From Ancistrus triradiatus (taxonomy: Eukaryota; Chordata; Actinopteri; Siluriformes; Loricariidae): a stretch of 64,000 nucleotides of DNA. The DNA is taken from the NCBI GenBank assembly GCA_025084515.1, contig JAJAGP010000545.1:186001-250000 (forward strand), written 5' to 3'. The position numbers were made by a program, and so were the translations under genes. The notes under the pieces were generated by a model that saw nothing but the letters and a program-made list of their open reading frames with translations, made no database searches and had not been told where the DNA came from. Below are positions 1-11,766 of this stretch, piece after piece (position 1 is the first letter of the stretch; the number at the start of each line of letters is the position of its first letter).

Positions 1-1229
1 CACATCATGCCGAGATCCAAAGACATTCAGGAACAATTGAGAAAGAAAGTAATTGAGATCTATCAGTCAGGAAAGGGTTATAAAGCCATTTCTAAAGCTT
101 TGGGACAAACCACTGTGAGAGCCATTATCCACAAATGGCAAAGACATGGAACAGTGGTGAACCTTCCCAGGAGTGGCCGGCCAACCAAAATTACCCCAAG
201 ACCCCACAACAACATCCAAAAAACTGCAGGCCTCACTTGCCTCAGTTAAGGTCAGTGTTCATGCACCACCATAAGAAAGAGACTGGGCAAAAATGGCCTG
301 CATGGCAGAGTTCCAAGACGAAAACAACTGCTGAGCAAAAAGAACATTAAAGCTCATCTCAATTTTACCAGAACACATCTTGATGATCCCCAAGACTTCT
401 GTGAAAACATTCTGTGGACTGACGAGACAAAAGTTGAACACTGTTTGGAAGTTTGGAAGGTGTGTGTCCCATTACATCTGGCGTAAAAGTAACACAGCAT
501 TTCAGAAGAAGAACTTTATACCAACAATAAAATATGGTGGTGGTAGTGTGATGGTCTGGGACTGTTTTGCTGCTTCAGGACCTGGAAGACTTGCTGTGAT
601 AAATGGAACTATGAATTCTGCTGTCTACCAAAAAATCCTGAAGGAGAATGTCCGGCCATCTGTTTGTGACCTCAAGCTGAAATTAAGTTGGATTCTGCAG
701 CAGGACAATGATCCAAAACACAGCAGCAAGTCCAATGGCTGAACAACCAGAAAGTGAATGGCTGAAGAAAAACAAAATGAAGACTTTGGAGTGGCCTAGT
801 CAAAGTCCTGACCTGAATCCTATTAAGATGCTGTGGCATGACCTTAAAAAGGCCGTTCATGCTCAAAAACTCTCCAATGTGGCTGAATTACAACAATTCT
901 GAAAAGATGAGTGGCCAAAATTCCTCCACAATGCTGTAAAAGACTCATTGCAAGTTAACACAAACGCTTGGTTGCAGTTGTTGCTACTAAGGGCGGCCCA
1001 ACCAGTTATTAGGTTTAGAGGGAAATCACTTTTTCACACAGGGCCGTGTAGGTTTAGATTTTTTTCTCCCTTAATAATAAACACCTTAATTTAAAAACTG
1101 CATTTTGTGTTTACTTTTGTTGTCTTTGACTAATATTTCAATTGGTTTGATGTTCCGAAACACTTAAGTGTGATAAACATACAAAAAATAGGAAATCAGG
1201 AAGGGGGCAAATACTTTTTCACACCACTG
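1..1229 (+). mobile_element. Tc1/mariner element, family I copy A (5' end cut by window)
   Basis: This copy matches the more complete copy at 35753-37183 nearly base for base. Its left terminal repeat and leader would lie before base 1. The right terminal repeat ends in CACACCACTG at 1229. The TA target duplication is not intact, because TT follows. The decayed transposase inside is described separately. Confidence 0.9.
7..960 (+). pseudogene. Tc1-like transposase, broken (family I)
   Basis: The frame starts MPRSKDIQEQLRKK and shows the paired helix-turn-helix region (KAISKALG, TVRAIIHKW, RSGRPTK). It then loses frame where about 34 bases present in the sister copy near 36330 are missing. 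The first catalytic Asp motif, TDETKV, is readable near 420. The second, QQDNDPKH, is near 700, and the DLNPI(E) region near 815 reads NPIKM, so the third acidic residue is Lys here. Stops and frameshifts occur throughout. Such enzymes cut and paste the element at TA sites; this one cannot be functional. Confidence 0.9.
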
Positions 1230-3830
1230 TTTTTCAGATTTGTAACATCTGCTATATTTTGTTCAAATCCAACCAGGAACCAGAATCTCGGCGTCATATA
1301 ACGAAATCAAAATAACACAAACCATGGAGGCAATATATGACATAGCGCCACACCCTTATTTAGAACTGTTAACACTCCTGGTAATTAGGCGTGATACTAT
1401 GCAGGCGCGACATGCACAGACACAGATACGCTCCCACAAACAACCACAGGCACATGTCCAAACAAATACAGACAGACACATCTGCAAATAAAAACAGATA
1501 GACATGCACACACGTGGGGGTTTGGTGAAGGGGGAGGATGGGGAGGTGGGCCTGTGGAGATTCTGGCTTTAAAAACAAGCAAGCAAACCAGCCCTGGTGT
1601 AATCATACAACCAGCATAAATATGAAATACAAATTATCTTGTTTTTATTATTTATGAAAGGGCATGTGTGGTCTTTATGATGCCTGTCATAAAGAAGTGT
1701 TTTTTTCTTGGTAACTTTATGGATATATATATATATTTATTTATGATTTTTAGGCTTTTAAGCTTCTGTAGCATTTGGGCACCTTCTCTGTTTGCACATA
1801 ACAGACTCAGCCTCCATGACCTGAGGAACTCTGAAACTCAGAAGCCCCCCTGGTGAAGTGGAAAATGAGGAACAGGCATAAACTGAACTCACCCCATAAA
1901 CGCATAATAGCCCTAACCCCAGATGGAACCTGATGGGGAGCCAGCATCTTTGGACACTGAGAGAACTGGGATGGAACCCAGTGTGGCTTAGCTCCACAAA
2001 CCAGTGAGGCGAGGATTGGGTTGAGTTCTGCTCAAGTCCAAGATTACAGACTCTGTGTTGGGTTCAGCATAAAGCACTGGTTCTTTCTGCTCTTGAGTTT
2101 CTACCTCTCCAGGGTGCTTAAGAGTTTCAGAGGTCCTCGGGTCAGCTGTGCTGTTCTACAACATGTCAAAACTGTAAATGTTTGGGGGGTTAGATCTGGT
2201 GATTAAAGTCAGTGACAGTCAGGACTCCTTGATCTTCTTCATGTAGATGTTGCAAAGCTTTGAGTTGTGCTTTGGGCCATTATCCTGCTGCAGTATGAAT
2301 CTTTCACGACAATGTGTCCAGGTAATTAAATCCCAGGTAAGTAAATCCAGGTTAGTAAATCCCAGAAAGGTGAATCAGTTCGTCTAGACTGAAGGTTTCA
2401 TCACTCATCTAAGTAATTGCTGATTTCACCTACATCGACTCCTCACGTTCTTTGGCCATAAGCTTTTTGTGCTAGCATGAGGTAAAGTCTAAAAAATACA
2501 AAGCACTTCACATACAAGTTGGTCTAGATAAAGTCATAATAAAGTCTGAAGATCATCTTAATAAACATAATTAAGGTTATAATAATACTATAAGACTATA
2601 AAAAGACTATAATAAATCTGGCATGTTAACATCTTAGCCATCAATAGGGTCTAAAGAAGCAGTTCTATCAAATAAGAGAAATGCTGAGGTAACTAGTGTG
2701 ATCCGAGTGAGTTTATATATCAATGTGAGAACCAAATGTACCTTTTAAAGAGTGAAATCTGAAATGTATCAAACATTACAACATATCATAAACAAAAACA
2801 TAAAATTGAGACCATTAACCCATTAATAACTTAATAATTTAAAAAAAATCTATATATATACAGTATCCATGCACATACATATCTACTGAATGGAACAGAA
2901 GGTTTTTCTGTACAGCATATCGCATGGCTCTCAACTCACTGTTTTTGAGATATAAAGTCTGGACTGTTACATATTAGAACATGTCATTATGGACAATCAA
3001 CCAGAGGAGGAAGGAGAGATGAGAGACAGATGTTCCCACGCCATCTAAAACAATCTCCAACACCAGAAGCTCAGTTACAATATAAAGTTTACCGTGTAGT
3101 AAAACTGGATTTCAAAGAGTTTGTAGATCTTCAAGCACAGGAAAACTGAGACAAAACCTGATTAAACATCTTCCAGACAGCTTGTTATCTTACCTAACAA
3201 AGAGAAGAATCAGAAAGTTATAAACTTCCTTCGCCACAAGGAGCTAAAGGAACTTTTGAGACAAAAATAAGGACCAAAAATACTTTCCAGTGGTAAAAAG
3301 GCAGAAACAGTAAGTGCCCAAATGGTGGGAAATGGACTTTGTTGACTGAAGTCTCTCTGTAAACTTTTCCACAGTAAAGCCTCAGAAGCCATTCTGGCAG
3401 ACACTCTGGAAAACACAGTGTAGGAACACTGTTTCACCCCACCCTGTTAAACTCTGCGTCTCATCTCAGCCCAGCCACACGGACAAAACTTTTTGTTCTT
3501 GCTTCCTTGTTGTTTTCCACGTTTGTTTTGCAGTAAACACTGACCTGAGGTTGAGTGTGGCCAGAGTGTGCACGAGCTTCAGGGGTCAAAAATCGCAAAT
3601 GATGCTTTTTATTGAATGCAGACTAAGCAGGCTATCGAAATTCTGTTCAATGGCGCCATCTATTGACAATCGTCGTGTACCATCTTTATTATGTTTCCCT
3701 CACTCCACTTTCATCATGTTACGTCCCAGTATAGGGCTGAGACGGAAGAATGGGAAATGGGATGAATAAGAAGGGAGAAAACAGCTATAAATAGCCGTCA
3801 ACAGCTCTGTAGAACACTTATATAGTCTAT
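1230..3830. other. Intergenic stretch with no recognised gene
   Basis: No coding exon is recognisable on either strand; the small open frames lack known motifs. The stretch is AT-rich. It holds a short tandem run at about 2318-2365 built from a TAAATCC-AGGTAAG-like unit, and an AT-rich patch at 2560-2640. Confidence 0.5.
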
Positions 3831-3831
3831 A

Positions 3832-3955
3832 TACAACCCAAAATCAGAAAAAGCTTGGACGGAATGGAAAATGCTAATTTAAAAAAGTGCAGTGTTCATT
3901 ACAGCTCCTCTGACTTTTATTTCATTGCGGACAGTATTAATCCAATATATAAGCT
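3832..3955. repeat. Dispersed fish repeat fragment
   Basis: The block starts TATACAACCCAAAATCAG and contains TTTTATTTCATTGC followed by GACAG. A related block with the same ATTTCATTGCAGACAG core lies at about 33760-33890. This looks like the edge of a short non-autonomous DNA element common in fish. The family is not identified. Confidence 0.55.
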
Positions 3956-4127
3956 TGATCAGCAGTGATCTTTTAGGGAAAAGCCTAAAAAACCATCTCT
4001 ATGTTCTCTGATGTGTGTGAGTTGTTGTTGTTGGAGGGGGGGTTGTCCCGAGTTGTTTGGGTGGAGCTTTGGCGGCATCTTCTGGTTCGAGAGGGAGTTG
4101 CACCGGGAGATGCTGGAACCTCTAACC

Positions 4128-4940
4128 CAGTGGTTCTCAAACTTTTTAGACCAAGTACCACCCATTATCAAAGCAAAACCTCCAAGTACCATCTATAAGT
4201 CTCATCAGAGAAACACAAGCACCGCACACACACTTGTACACAGTAGGTATATTTAGCTGAATCTACAGGTTTATCCTTCAAATGTTTATGTTTAATGCTC
4301 ACGTCTTCTTAGATGAGCTGGATTCGTGCTCTTATTGCTGCGAATTTCACAACACACAACTCATTGTGATCTTGGTTCTTCTTCTGTCCCACTACAGGTG
4401 AATCCATTGTGTCGTACTATCTCGTAGTGCTTTTTCAGAGCTTGCTCACTCTTGCAGTGCTGCCTGTATTTAAAATAGCATCAGCTGATGTAAGGGCGGG
4501 CAATGAATTAACTTTATCTTCAACGCATTCAACAGGTGTGTTTGATTTACCAGTTTCGACTCATTGCTCCTGGTATCTGCTATCACCAGCCATGATACAA
4601 TAGTAGAATTATTCTGGCCATTTATTTTTAACCATTGTTTCAGAAAAATGCAAAAGACTTACAGATAATGTCTCGTAAAATTCGTATTTTTGGAAGCAGT
4701 TAGCAGGACGCAGACTTAATGAACTAAGGGTATCTGTGTAGCCCATTTGGTTTTTTTTTTAAAACAAAATTATTAATAGTCTGAAACATATGTACTTTAC
4801 ACCTGAAAATGTTTCATAATTAAATAATTCCTTGTTTATTAAATAATTACTAAGGACATTTTCCAAGGTCATCTGGCATACCATCTCTTGCTCCTTCAAG
4901 TACCTCCAGTGATACTCGTACCACAGTTTGAGAACCACTG
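4128..4940. mobile_element. hAT-type non-autonomous element
   Basis: The ends are inverted copies: CAGTGGTTCTCAAACT at 4128 and AGTTTGAGAACCACTG ending at 4940. CAGNGGTTCTCAAA termini are typical of the hAT superfamily. The 813-bp interior shows no convincing transposase. No clear 8-bp target duplication is visible, so it is probably old. Confidence 0.75.
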
Positions 4941-4984
4941 TGCTACATAATTCGGCAGAGCTATATATTATCAAGATGATAATA

Positions 4985-5864
4985 TATAGAGCGAAATATT
5001 AGAGCAAAAGGATAAGTTTATTGGGGGAAACTTTACAATTGAAAGGAGGCCCTAGTACCCTGTTAAGCTGCCTCTAAACTGAATACAAGATGAGAGATAC
5101 GGTTGAGCATTGGAGGCAAACAGGTTTTGTATGGTATTCTGTGGCACATTTGCCCACAGATGTTGCAGCTGGGTCTGTAGATCCAAAGCTGGCATCTCAG
5201 ATGATCCCAGAAATGTGCTATTGTCAATTAATCTATTGACCGGGCAGGCCAAGGAATTGTTGCAGTCTGGCAGAGACGTTACTGGGAAACCCTTGCTGTC
5301 CTTGGGCTATCCTGCTGAATAATTCCAGTTGGAAGACCTGCAATGAAAGGCAACACATGTGGCCGCAGGATGTCCTGCACATATTGCTGATCTATTAGTG
5401 TCCCTCATATCAGTATTAGGGGTGACTGACTGTCATAAACAATGGCTCCCCAGATCATCGCACCAACAGTTGGGGCAGTGTGTTGCTCCACAGCAAAAGC
5501 AGGATTGACCTGACCATGAGGACTCCATACTCAAATCCGACCATCATCGGATCTAGAAGAAAACCTGGATTCGTCGCTAAAGATGATATGGTTCCAGTCC
5601 TTAGCAGTCCAGGCTTCTTTGAGTCTTTGATTGCATCATAGAGGCATATCTAGCAGTCAATGGCCTCTCATCAAGAGGTACACTACCCAAAGGTAGCCTC
5701 TCAGAGCATTTTTGTAGACAGCAGGGAAGCACTTTTACACCCTCTTGTGCCAACTTTTAATCATTTATATATCTGCCTGAGACATAAATGCATACAGAGT
5801 TTTGCAGCAATCTGTCTGGGTGAGTTTTTTTTTGTTGTTTTTAGTGTTTTTTTGTCAGTAAGTG
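4985..5864 (-). mobile_element. Tc1-like element, family III copy 1
   Basis: The minus-strand transposase relic is flanked on the right by a leader with ATCTGCCTGAGA and a tail with GTCAGTAAGTGTA. Both are shared with the copy ending at 57905. The left end carries CAATAAACTTATCC when read on the minus strand, shared with the short copy near 60030. A 12-bp AT hairpin arm pair sits just outside at about 4961-4990. Confidence 0.8.
5040..5660 (-). pseudogene. Tc1-like transposase, broken (family III)
   Basis: Read on the minus strand it shows FSDESRF (first catalytic Asp), VWSPHGQVNPAFAVEQHTAP and MIWGAI. After stops comes QQDSP, where the second catalytic Asp is preserved but its surroundings are damaged. 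The C-terminal end is LFASNAQPYLSSCIQFRG followed by STGY-like LTGY. In-frame stops occur in the middle, so it is inactive. Confidence 0.88.
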
Positions 5865-5885
5865 TATTTCTGTCCCTATATATAT

Positions 5886-6080
5886 TTACATTTATATTTA
5901 CAGCATTTAGCAGATGTTCTTATCTAGAGCAACTTACAGTGGACATGGCGTTACAGGTACAACTCAAACAATTGTGGGTTAAGGACCTTGCTCAATGGTA
6001 CAACAGTGGTAGCTGTGAAAGTACCGGGACTCCTCAGACTTATGGGCTACAGTCCAGTACCTTACTGCTGAGCCACCACT
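5886..6080 (-). repeat. tRNA-headed SINE, copy 1
   Basis: The + strand shows the reverse of the family tail (ACAGCATTTAGCAGA) at the left and the tRNA-like head at the right (GAGCCACCAC). Sister copies at 19598 and 48368 show clear A-box and B-box motifs in the head. The copy is diverged. Confidence 0.75.
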
Positions 6081-6830
6081 GCCCAACTGCCATTCAACAC
6101 TACTTCCTGTGTTGTATATTAAAAAGGCAAAAAGTCATCCTTGCAAAATGTCTTCCCTTTCACTCATCAAAATGGAACTGTTCTGGGTCTTGGGTCACGG
6201 TATTAGGACACGAGTTGCTATTATTTCATTAATTTTCTGGTATTGAATAAATGCAGATATATTAAAGAACAACCTTGATAAAATGGGATAGAATGCACTG
6301 ATGATCAGGATTAATCTGAGTGTATATTATTGAGTACATAACCTTAGTATAACCAGTGTCTAGGTAATAAATGTACAATACAGTATTTACAAAGAGGGAT
6401 GCAGCGTTCACTGTGCAGGCTTAAACGTGGTGTTTGAATAGCAGGGTGGATGCCAGATGACACGATGATCTATACCACCATCGTCTGCAACATGTCACTC
6501 GAACTAATTAACATAGTATCCTTTCCTCCCTGCGCTAACACAGCCCTCTCAGCTCATTCAGTAAATACACTGAGCAAGAAGTTTATTGGGTATTATGGTC
6601 TAGTTACTGTCAAGTAAATGTACAGTCGTATGAAATGGTGTACACTGCTGATCGTATGACAAGTTTGGAAGATATTCCAAAATTTCAAACTTAAAGATGA
6701 AATATGTCTGCACATTTTAAAGACTTATGCACAGTTTCAAAACTTTAAGACTTATGTATGCTAGATAAATAGGAAGATTGGAACATTGACTGGTATTTAG
6801 TTTCATCTGGTTCCACTGCAAATTATAATT
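6081..6830. other. Intergenic, nothing recognised
   Basis: The sequence is AT-rich with no exon-like frame, terminal repeats or tandem structure that I can support. Confidence 0.4.
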
Positions 6831-6854
6831 TAGTGTTTAGCTGACCTAAATCAT

Positions 6855-7240
6855 TTAGATTGTAGGAGGAAACCGGAGAACCCTGGAGGCCCACACAGAC
6901 ATGGGTAGGTTGTGTCTAGACCAGGAATCAAACCAGGGATCTCTGGATGACAAGATATTTATTTGTTTGTGTATTTATTTATTTATGCAAGCAGCAGACA
7001 TCCAGACATCGCTGGTTTGGAGTTTGTGGACCCTGTGTGGAGTCTGAATGTCCTCTCCGTGTCCACAAGGGTTTACTGCAGGTACTCAGGTATCCTCCCA
7101 CATTCCAAAGATATGCGTTAGGTTATTTGGTTGCTCTAAGTTGGCCCAGTATGAATGTGTCTGACTATTATTGATGTAACTTTGCACCTATTTTGAATAG
7201 TCATTGATGCTGATGTGACATTAAATAAACCAAAATACTA
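6855..7240. repeat. Second SINE-like family, two abutting pieces
   Basis: About 6860-6945 is a minus-orientation piece (AGGAGGAAACCGGAGAACCC). About 7007-7240 is a plus-orientation piece with the GTGTGGAGT, CCTCCCACATTCCAAAG and GTTGCTCTAAGTTGGCCC blocks and a GATGCTGATGTGACATTAAA tail. The same blocks recur at 14599, 22310, 31295, 32835 and 52755. Confidence 0.65.
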
Positions 7241-7264
7241 ATAACAACCAAACAATTTATTTTC

Positions 7265-7530
7265 TTGTATTAACCCTGCTATTTACTGACCATCTATCCC
7301 AGAAGAAAACTGGGTGCAGGCGTAAGCTTGCCCTGGATGGGAAGCTAGAACATTTCATGGCTGGGTAGGGTTGCTGTTATGAGGCCACTGAGTGGACCCC
7401 CAACCGACCTCCCCTGTAGTAGTGTCTGCATGGGATGCCTGATGAGGCTGGAAGGCAAAACTGAGGTTTGAACTTGGTTCCTTGATTTGGTATGCTAGTA
7501 TTTAAGACCACTGGACCACCTGAGTAAAAA
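7265..7530 (-). repeat. SINE-like fragment
   Basis: The right edge reads GTTTGAACTTGGTTCC and GACCACTGGACCACC, which look like a reversed tRNA-type head with a B-box-like core. Divergence is high and the family is uncertain. Confidence 0.35.
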
Positions 7531-7589
7531 CAAACTCTTTATTTAAAAATATATTAATTTATATGAACTCCTTTTTTTGAATGAAACAT

Positions 7590-8830
7590 ATTTTTTCACA
7601 TCAGTGAATCTTTCTGCCATGAAAACATTTGCATCTTTTCATTCAGTAAGTCAGTGTCTGAAACAGTAATCGTTTAGTCATGGTGCACTTTACTTCTGTC
7701 CCACTGAGTCAACTTATTTAAATAGGCAATATTTAAATCAGCAAATCTTTCTGTCATTTGCAAGATTAATTCCTCTGTCTGTTAGTGAGTGAGTGTTTGA
7801 ATCAGTGAATCTTTCAGTCCTGATAGAATTTACTTATTGAGAGTCACTGTTTAAATCAGTGAAGCATTCTGTCATGAATAAGATTCCTTTCTCTGTCATT
7901 TAGCAGGTCGCTGTTGAATTAGCAAACAGTTATTTTCAGTCCTGATGCAGTTTACTTCTCTCACATTCAGAGAGTCAGTGTAGGAATAAGTGAATCTTTT
8001 ACTCATGACTTAGATTTGCTTTTCTCTTAATCAGTGTCAGTGCTTAAATCAGAAAATCAGCAAAATGTGCTATTGTCTCATTCAGTGAGTCAGTGAATGA
8101 ATCGATTGAATCTTTCAGAAAAGCCTGAAATGCATTTATCTCTAGTTCAGAGTCATTGTTCACTTCTCTCTTATTCTATTTGAATCAGTGAATAATATGG
8201 TCATTAAAAACGGTTTACTGCTCCCTTGGTTCAGTGAGTCAGTATTTGTATCACTAAATCTTTCTGTCAATACAAAAAAAAACAATCCTGTCTTATTCAT
8301 TTAGTCAGTATTTGAATCAGCAAATCTTTCTGTCATGAACAAAGATTAATTTTGTTTAGTGAGTCAGTGTTTGAAATCATTTGGTCATAAACAAGATTCA
8401 CTCTTCTCTTTTCAATGAGTTTGAATCAGTTCACTGGACGCAGACAGAGGAACACGCTGGACAGGGCACCAGTTCATCTCTGGGTTCGGTAAAATCAGCT
8501 CCAACCTTCATGTTACAACTCATTGCAAACCTTTACATTCAAACCCAGGCCCTCAGGAACTGTTCTCCAGCAACATGCTTTTAACCACTGTGACATCAGA
8601 GTTGTTATTAGTGAATTAGGTCAGGCCCTTGGTTTAGAGTCAAGATTTGTATCAACAAATCTTTCAGTCATGAATAAGATTATCTCTTTAGTCCAGTGTG
8701 TCAATGTTTGAACCAGCCATTCTTTTGGTGTTTGCCAAAATTCCCCCCTTTCTCATACAGTTTCTGTTTGAAACATCAGATACTTTGGTCATGACTAAAT
8801 TCTCCACTTGTTCATTCATTCACTTGTACA
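7590..8830. repeat. Degenerate tandem array, unit about 65-75 bp
   Basis: A unit recurs a dozen or more times with drift. Its pieces are AATCAGTGAATCTTTCTGTC, ATGAACAAGATT and TCATTCAGTGAGTCAGTGTT. Exact TGAGTCA heptamers occur at 7705, 8086, 8235 and 8360. The array is interrupted at about 8430-8600 by a minus-oriented SINE-like insertion. It ends about 1 kb upstream of the clic1 start codon. Confidence 0.75.
8430..8600 (-). repeat. SINE-like insertion within the tandem array
   Basis: The block contains GGACAGGGCACCAGTTCATC and a reversed tRNA-like edge (ACATTCAAACCC, TTTTAACCACTGTGAC). The tandem units resume on its far side with AATCTTTCAGTCATGAATAA. Confidence 0.5.
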
Positions 8831-8989
8831 TTTCAGTACATGCAATAGTACAGTGTTCTATTCTGGGTGTTAAACACAGTTTATCAATACCTATTATTAG
8901 CTTTATTTACACTCCTCAAGATGGCTGGGGAATGGTGTGTATATTTCATCGAATTATAAAACTGGACGAATTAGTGAACGAATCATTTA

Positions 8990-9892
8990 ACTAAACCGAC
9001 TCAAATGAGTCGCGTCACTGAAACGACTCTAACATGTCATCTCACACCCTTTAGCTGGTTCCGCTTGCGTTTCCTCCCCCCGGACCTCTTTTGGTGTGAC
9101 ACGGCGTTTGAAAAGTTTGTGCCCTACATGTTATGCATTAGTTAGGCTTCATGAGAATTAAACTAAATTGCGGTACTCCGTCACTGCGGTGGTTATTTTA
9201 AATTAGACTTGGAAGTCAAAAGTGCCCTGCATAGTGAACAGGGTGTGGTTTCGGACATTGAGCGCGAGCCGCCGTCACCCAGGAAACGAGCGACCGCGAG
9301 AAAAGAGCGCTCAAAATAGATCTGTTCGATTAACGGAGCCGACTCTGATACTCGCCATATCAAGTATGGGAATTAAAAGAGTCGAGTTGGGTGTTAATGA
9401 TAGTATTAACGTTTAGAATACTAAATGCAGATCAGGAGAACGTATTTAAAACATGACCGTTCAGTATTACATACATATTTCTATGCCTGAAATTATGGAA
9501 TGACTCCACATGTTCGGAACCGACTCTCGACTCTTAAGGCTAGAACTGAAGAGTCGATTCTTTCGTATCGGCTCGTTCTCTAAAGTGAACAGTAAGGGGA
9601 AATAGACAGTTAGGTGCGTGCAGTAGCGAAACTGTTACACATCCAGTACAAGTTGTTATTAAACAGTCCAGATAATCGTCCTGGAGGATATTTTATTTAC
9701 CTTGTTCCTGATTTGTGGCATTTTGTCGAGGGTGTGACCTGTTTGAAGCAGCTTTGTGAAGAAAGAGAGCAGATCTGTATTATAGAGCGGAAGTCTGGTC
9801 GGATTGGAGGCAGAAATTTAAGCATCTTTGATATCGTTTTCACAACTTTTCCGATTCTTGTTTGGAGTGGAACTGATCTTTGGGAATTAAAG
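8990..9892 (+). promoter_or_regulatory. clic1: clic1 promoter and 5' untranslated region (inferred)
   Basis: This is the most CpG-rich patch near the gene, for example GAGCGCGAGCCGCCGTCACC at about 9260 and GCGACCGCGAG near 9290. It directly precedes the clic1 first coding exon. Eight exact CGACTC/GAGTCG hexamers fall at 8997, 9007, 9024, 9340, 9379, 9521, 9528 and 9551. The transcription start cannot be placed from sequence alone. The frame is open upstream of the ATG back to a TAG at 9611 but has no upstream ATG. Confidence 0.5.
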
Positions 9893-9931
9893 ATGAGCAA
9901 CGAAGTGCCTGAGATTGAACTGTTTGTGAAG
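9893..9931 (+). CDS. clic1: Chloride intracellular channel protein 1, coding exon 1
   Basis: CLIC1 is a glutathione-S-transferase-fold protein that exists soluble in cytosol and nucleus and can insert into membranes as an anion channel. This exon encodes MSNEVPEIELFVK and ends at a GTAAGA donor at 9932, phase 0. The P-x-I/V-E-L-F-V-K opening is the family's first beta strand. Six exons join to 726 coding bases including the stop, giving 241 residues, the length of mammalian CLIC1, with exon sizes 39, 110, 126, 107, 182 and 162. The short N-terminus, with no long extension, favours clic1 over clic4/5/6. The start is the first in-frame ATG after a TAG at 9611. Confidence 0.93.
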
Positions 9932-11766
9932 GTAAGAATGGGATGAAGGAAAATAATCATTTTTACTTATTATATCGCAATAAATGTAGATTAGAGATGC
10001 ATCTAATTATGGATCAGCCTGTTAGTGAGTCAGCGTAGGTTTTTAGTCTTTGAAGAGAAAAAGAGAAACAGACTGCGTTTGAGGACCTCTGTTCAGATGA
10101 CACGGTTTATTATCTGTAAATGAAAAGGATTTAACCTGAATAATTTAACTTAAGTATGACTTTATGTGACACATGATCGTTAATTATTAATACCACATGC
10201 ACACCTAAACCGGAGGGGATCCTCCCTAAAGGTGCTCAAACTTTTGACAAACCTTTTTTTTTCCCAGCAAGTTTATTTCCTGTGGAGGTTCTACTTTCTT
10301 TTAATTTAAGAAACGTGAACAGGGGTGCCATTACTTTGCGTTAGACAGCATCATTTAGTCTACAATCATTACGTCTAATATAGCATTAAGCCAATTTTGT
10401 TTAATACATGTTATAATGTTGTACTGAGCTATTTAACCTCCCGAAACCCTGCGTCTACCTACTTTATTTTGCTTGACTCAGACCTTCTGTCCTCATTTGT
10501 AGCGTTTCACACGGTCCGCTAGGTTCTGGGATTGTTCCTTCACTGAAAAACACCACGTCGTGGTCAAACACAGTGCTTAGTTTTTGTGCTTATTCGGCGT
10601 TAATCCAAAATATGTAGGAAAATTAAAAAATGGATACCAAATCAAAGGAGACTACATGCTAGCCCACCACTGCAGGGACCCTGGTTGGAACACCGTTTTA
10701 GACTTCTGTTCAAAGCTATAAAGTCCTACAGTTGATTTTACAAGCACAATTAAAGTACCATTACTACCATTGGCCTTATGGTATGTTCATTTTTACTGTT
10801 TATCAGGTAGTGTAAACAAACTACCTGACAATACTTAGCGGTGCAAGCATAACAAACGTCCCAAGTGACCTTGAATCACACATTTAGTCCAGCAGGTAAA
10901 ATGCAGAGGCCAGTTTTCATCGACTGTGAAGTTGATGTAAGAAAAAAGAGTGAGTGTGTGTTCAAAAAGGGAACTTACCTAAATGCTTAGGTCTTAAACT
11001 GAAGCTTAGCTGAAGTAAAAGGCTGAGGTATTATTCATTAAACCAGTTAATCCCATTGTTCGCCACAGTGACTGCACACACATGAATAATACAAAACGTA
11101 AGCTTCACAAATTATAGCTGAAACCAGTCTGTATCGAGAGTGATGGGAATAAGTGGTTCACCTAAACTGAGAGTAGATGGGCTAAGTAGAAGATGGCTAT
11201 ATTCTGAACTGGGAGAAGTGTAGTTTACATAAAGAGGTCATTGTGTACACAGTGTGTATGTGTGCATGTGTGTGTGTTTCTTCCCGCAAGCATGAAAGCA
11301 GGTATTGTTCAGCGCTGCCCTCAGTTTGATTCATTTCCGGACACATAAACCTGTTGATCCAGCGCTAAGAGACCTGAAAGCTGCTCTGGTCTTGTTTCAG
11401 TGCTGTTTTTAGCTAAAGTGCTCTCGCTATAGGAGCATGCAATGTGGGCTTGTAACCGTGTTGCTGCTTTAAAAACCTTCGGTTTCCTGTAAATGGGTTT
11501 CACTACTGTTTGGAACATGACTGCGAGGTCGGGCCCTGATGTTGAACAGTAAGTCTTTTGGCATTCCAATTTATCTCAGAGGTCTCTGGGTCAAGGTTGT
11601 GTGTAAGCCTGCCAAGTTCTCCATCCTGCCGTGTCTTTATGGTCTTTGTTATGGGAGGGCAGTGCAGAGCAGAAAGGTGATGAACTGATTTGCTGTTGAG
11701 GTTTAAACCTATGAATGTGTCACAGTGTGATTAAATTAGGTGTTCAGGACAACCCATTCTGCTGCC
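9932..11766 (+). other. clic1: clic1 intron 1, first part
   Basis: Intron 1 runs 9932-18195 (8.3 kb). In this first part I recognise no exon, terminal repeat or tandem structure. A short GT-rich run occurs at 11245-11278. The remaining intron is mostly transposon-derived and is itemised below. Confidence 0.5.

Noticed and set aside
5660..6232. 190-codon plus-strand open frame
   Set aside because: It spans a reversed Tc1 leader and a reversed SINE; the reading is a shadow of repeats.
7590..8830. Tandem array considered as a CRISPR-like repeat-spacer array
   Set aside because: The units are diverged end to end without constant repeats or unique spacers, and the DNA is vertebrate.
9614..9892. 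In-frame open extension of 93 codons before the clic1 start, suggesting a longer CLIC N-terminus
   Set aside because: The frame has no ATG upstream of 9893 and is closed by a TAG at 9611. No acceptor site was seen that would splice a start into it.
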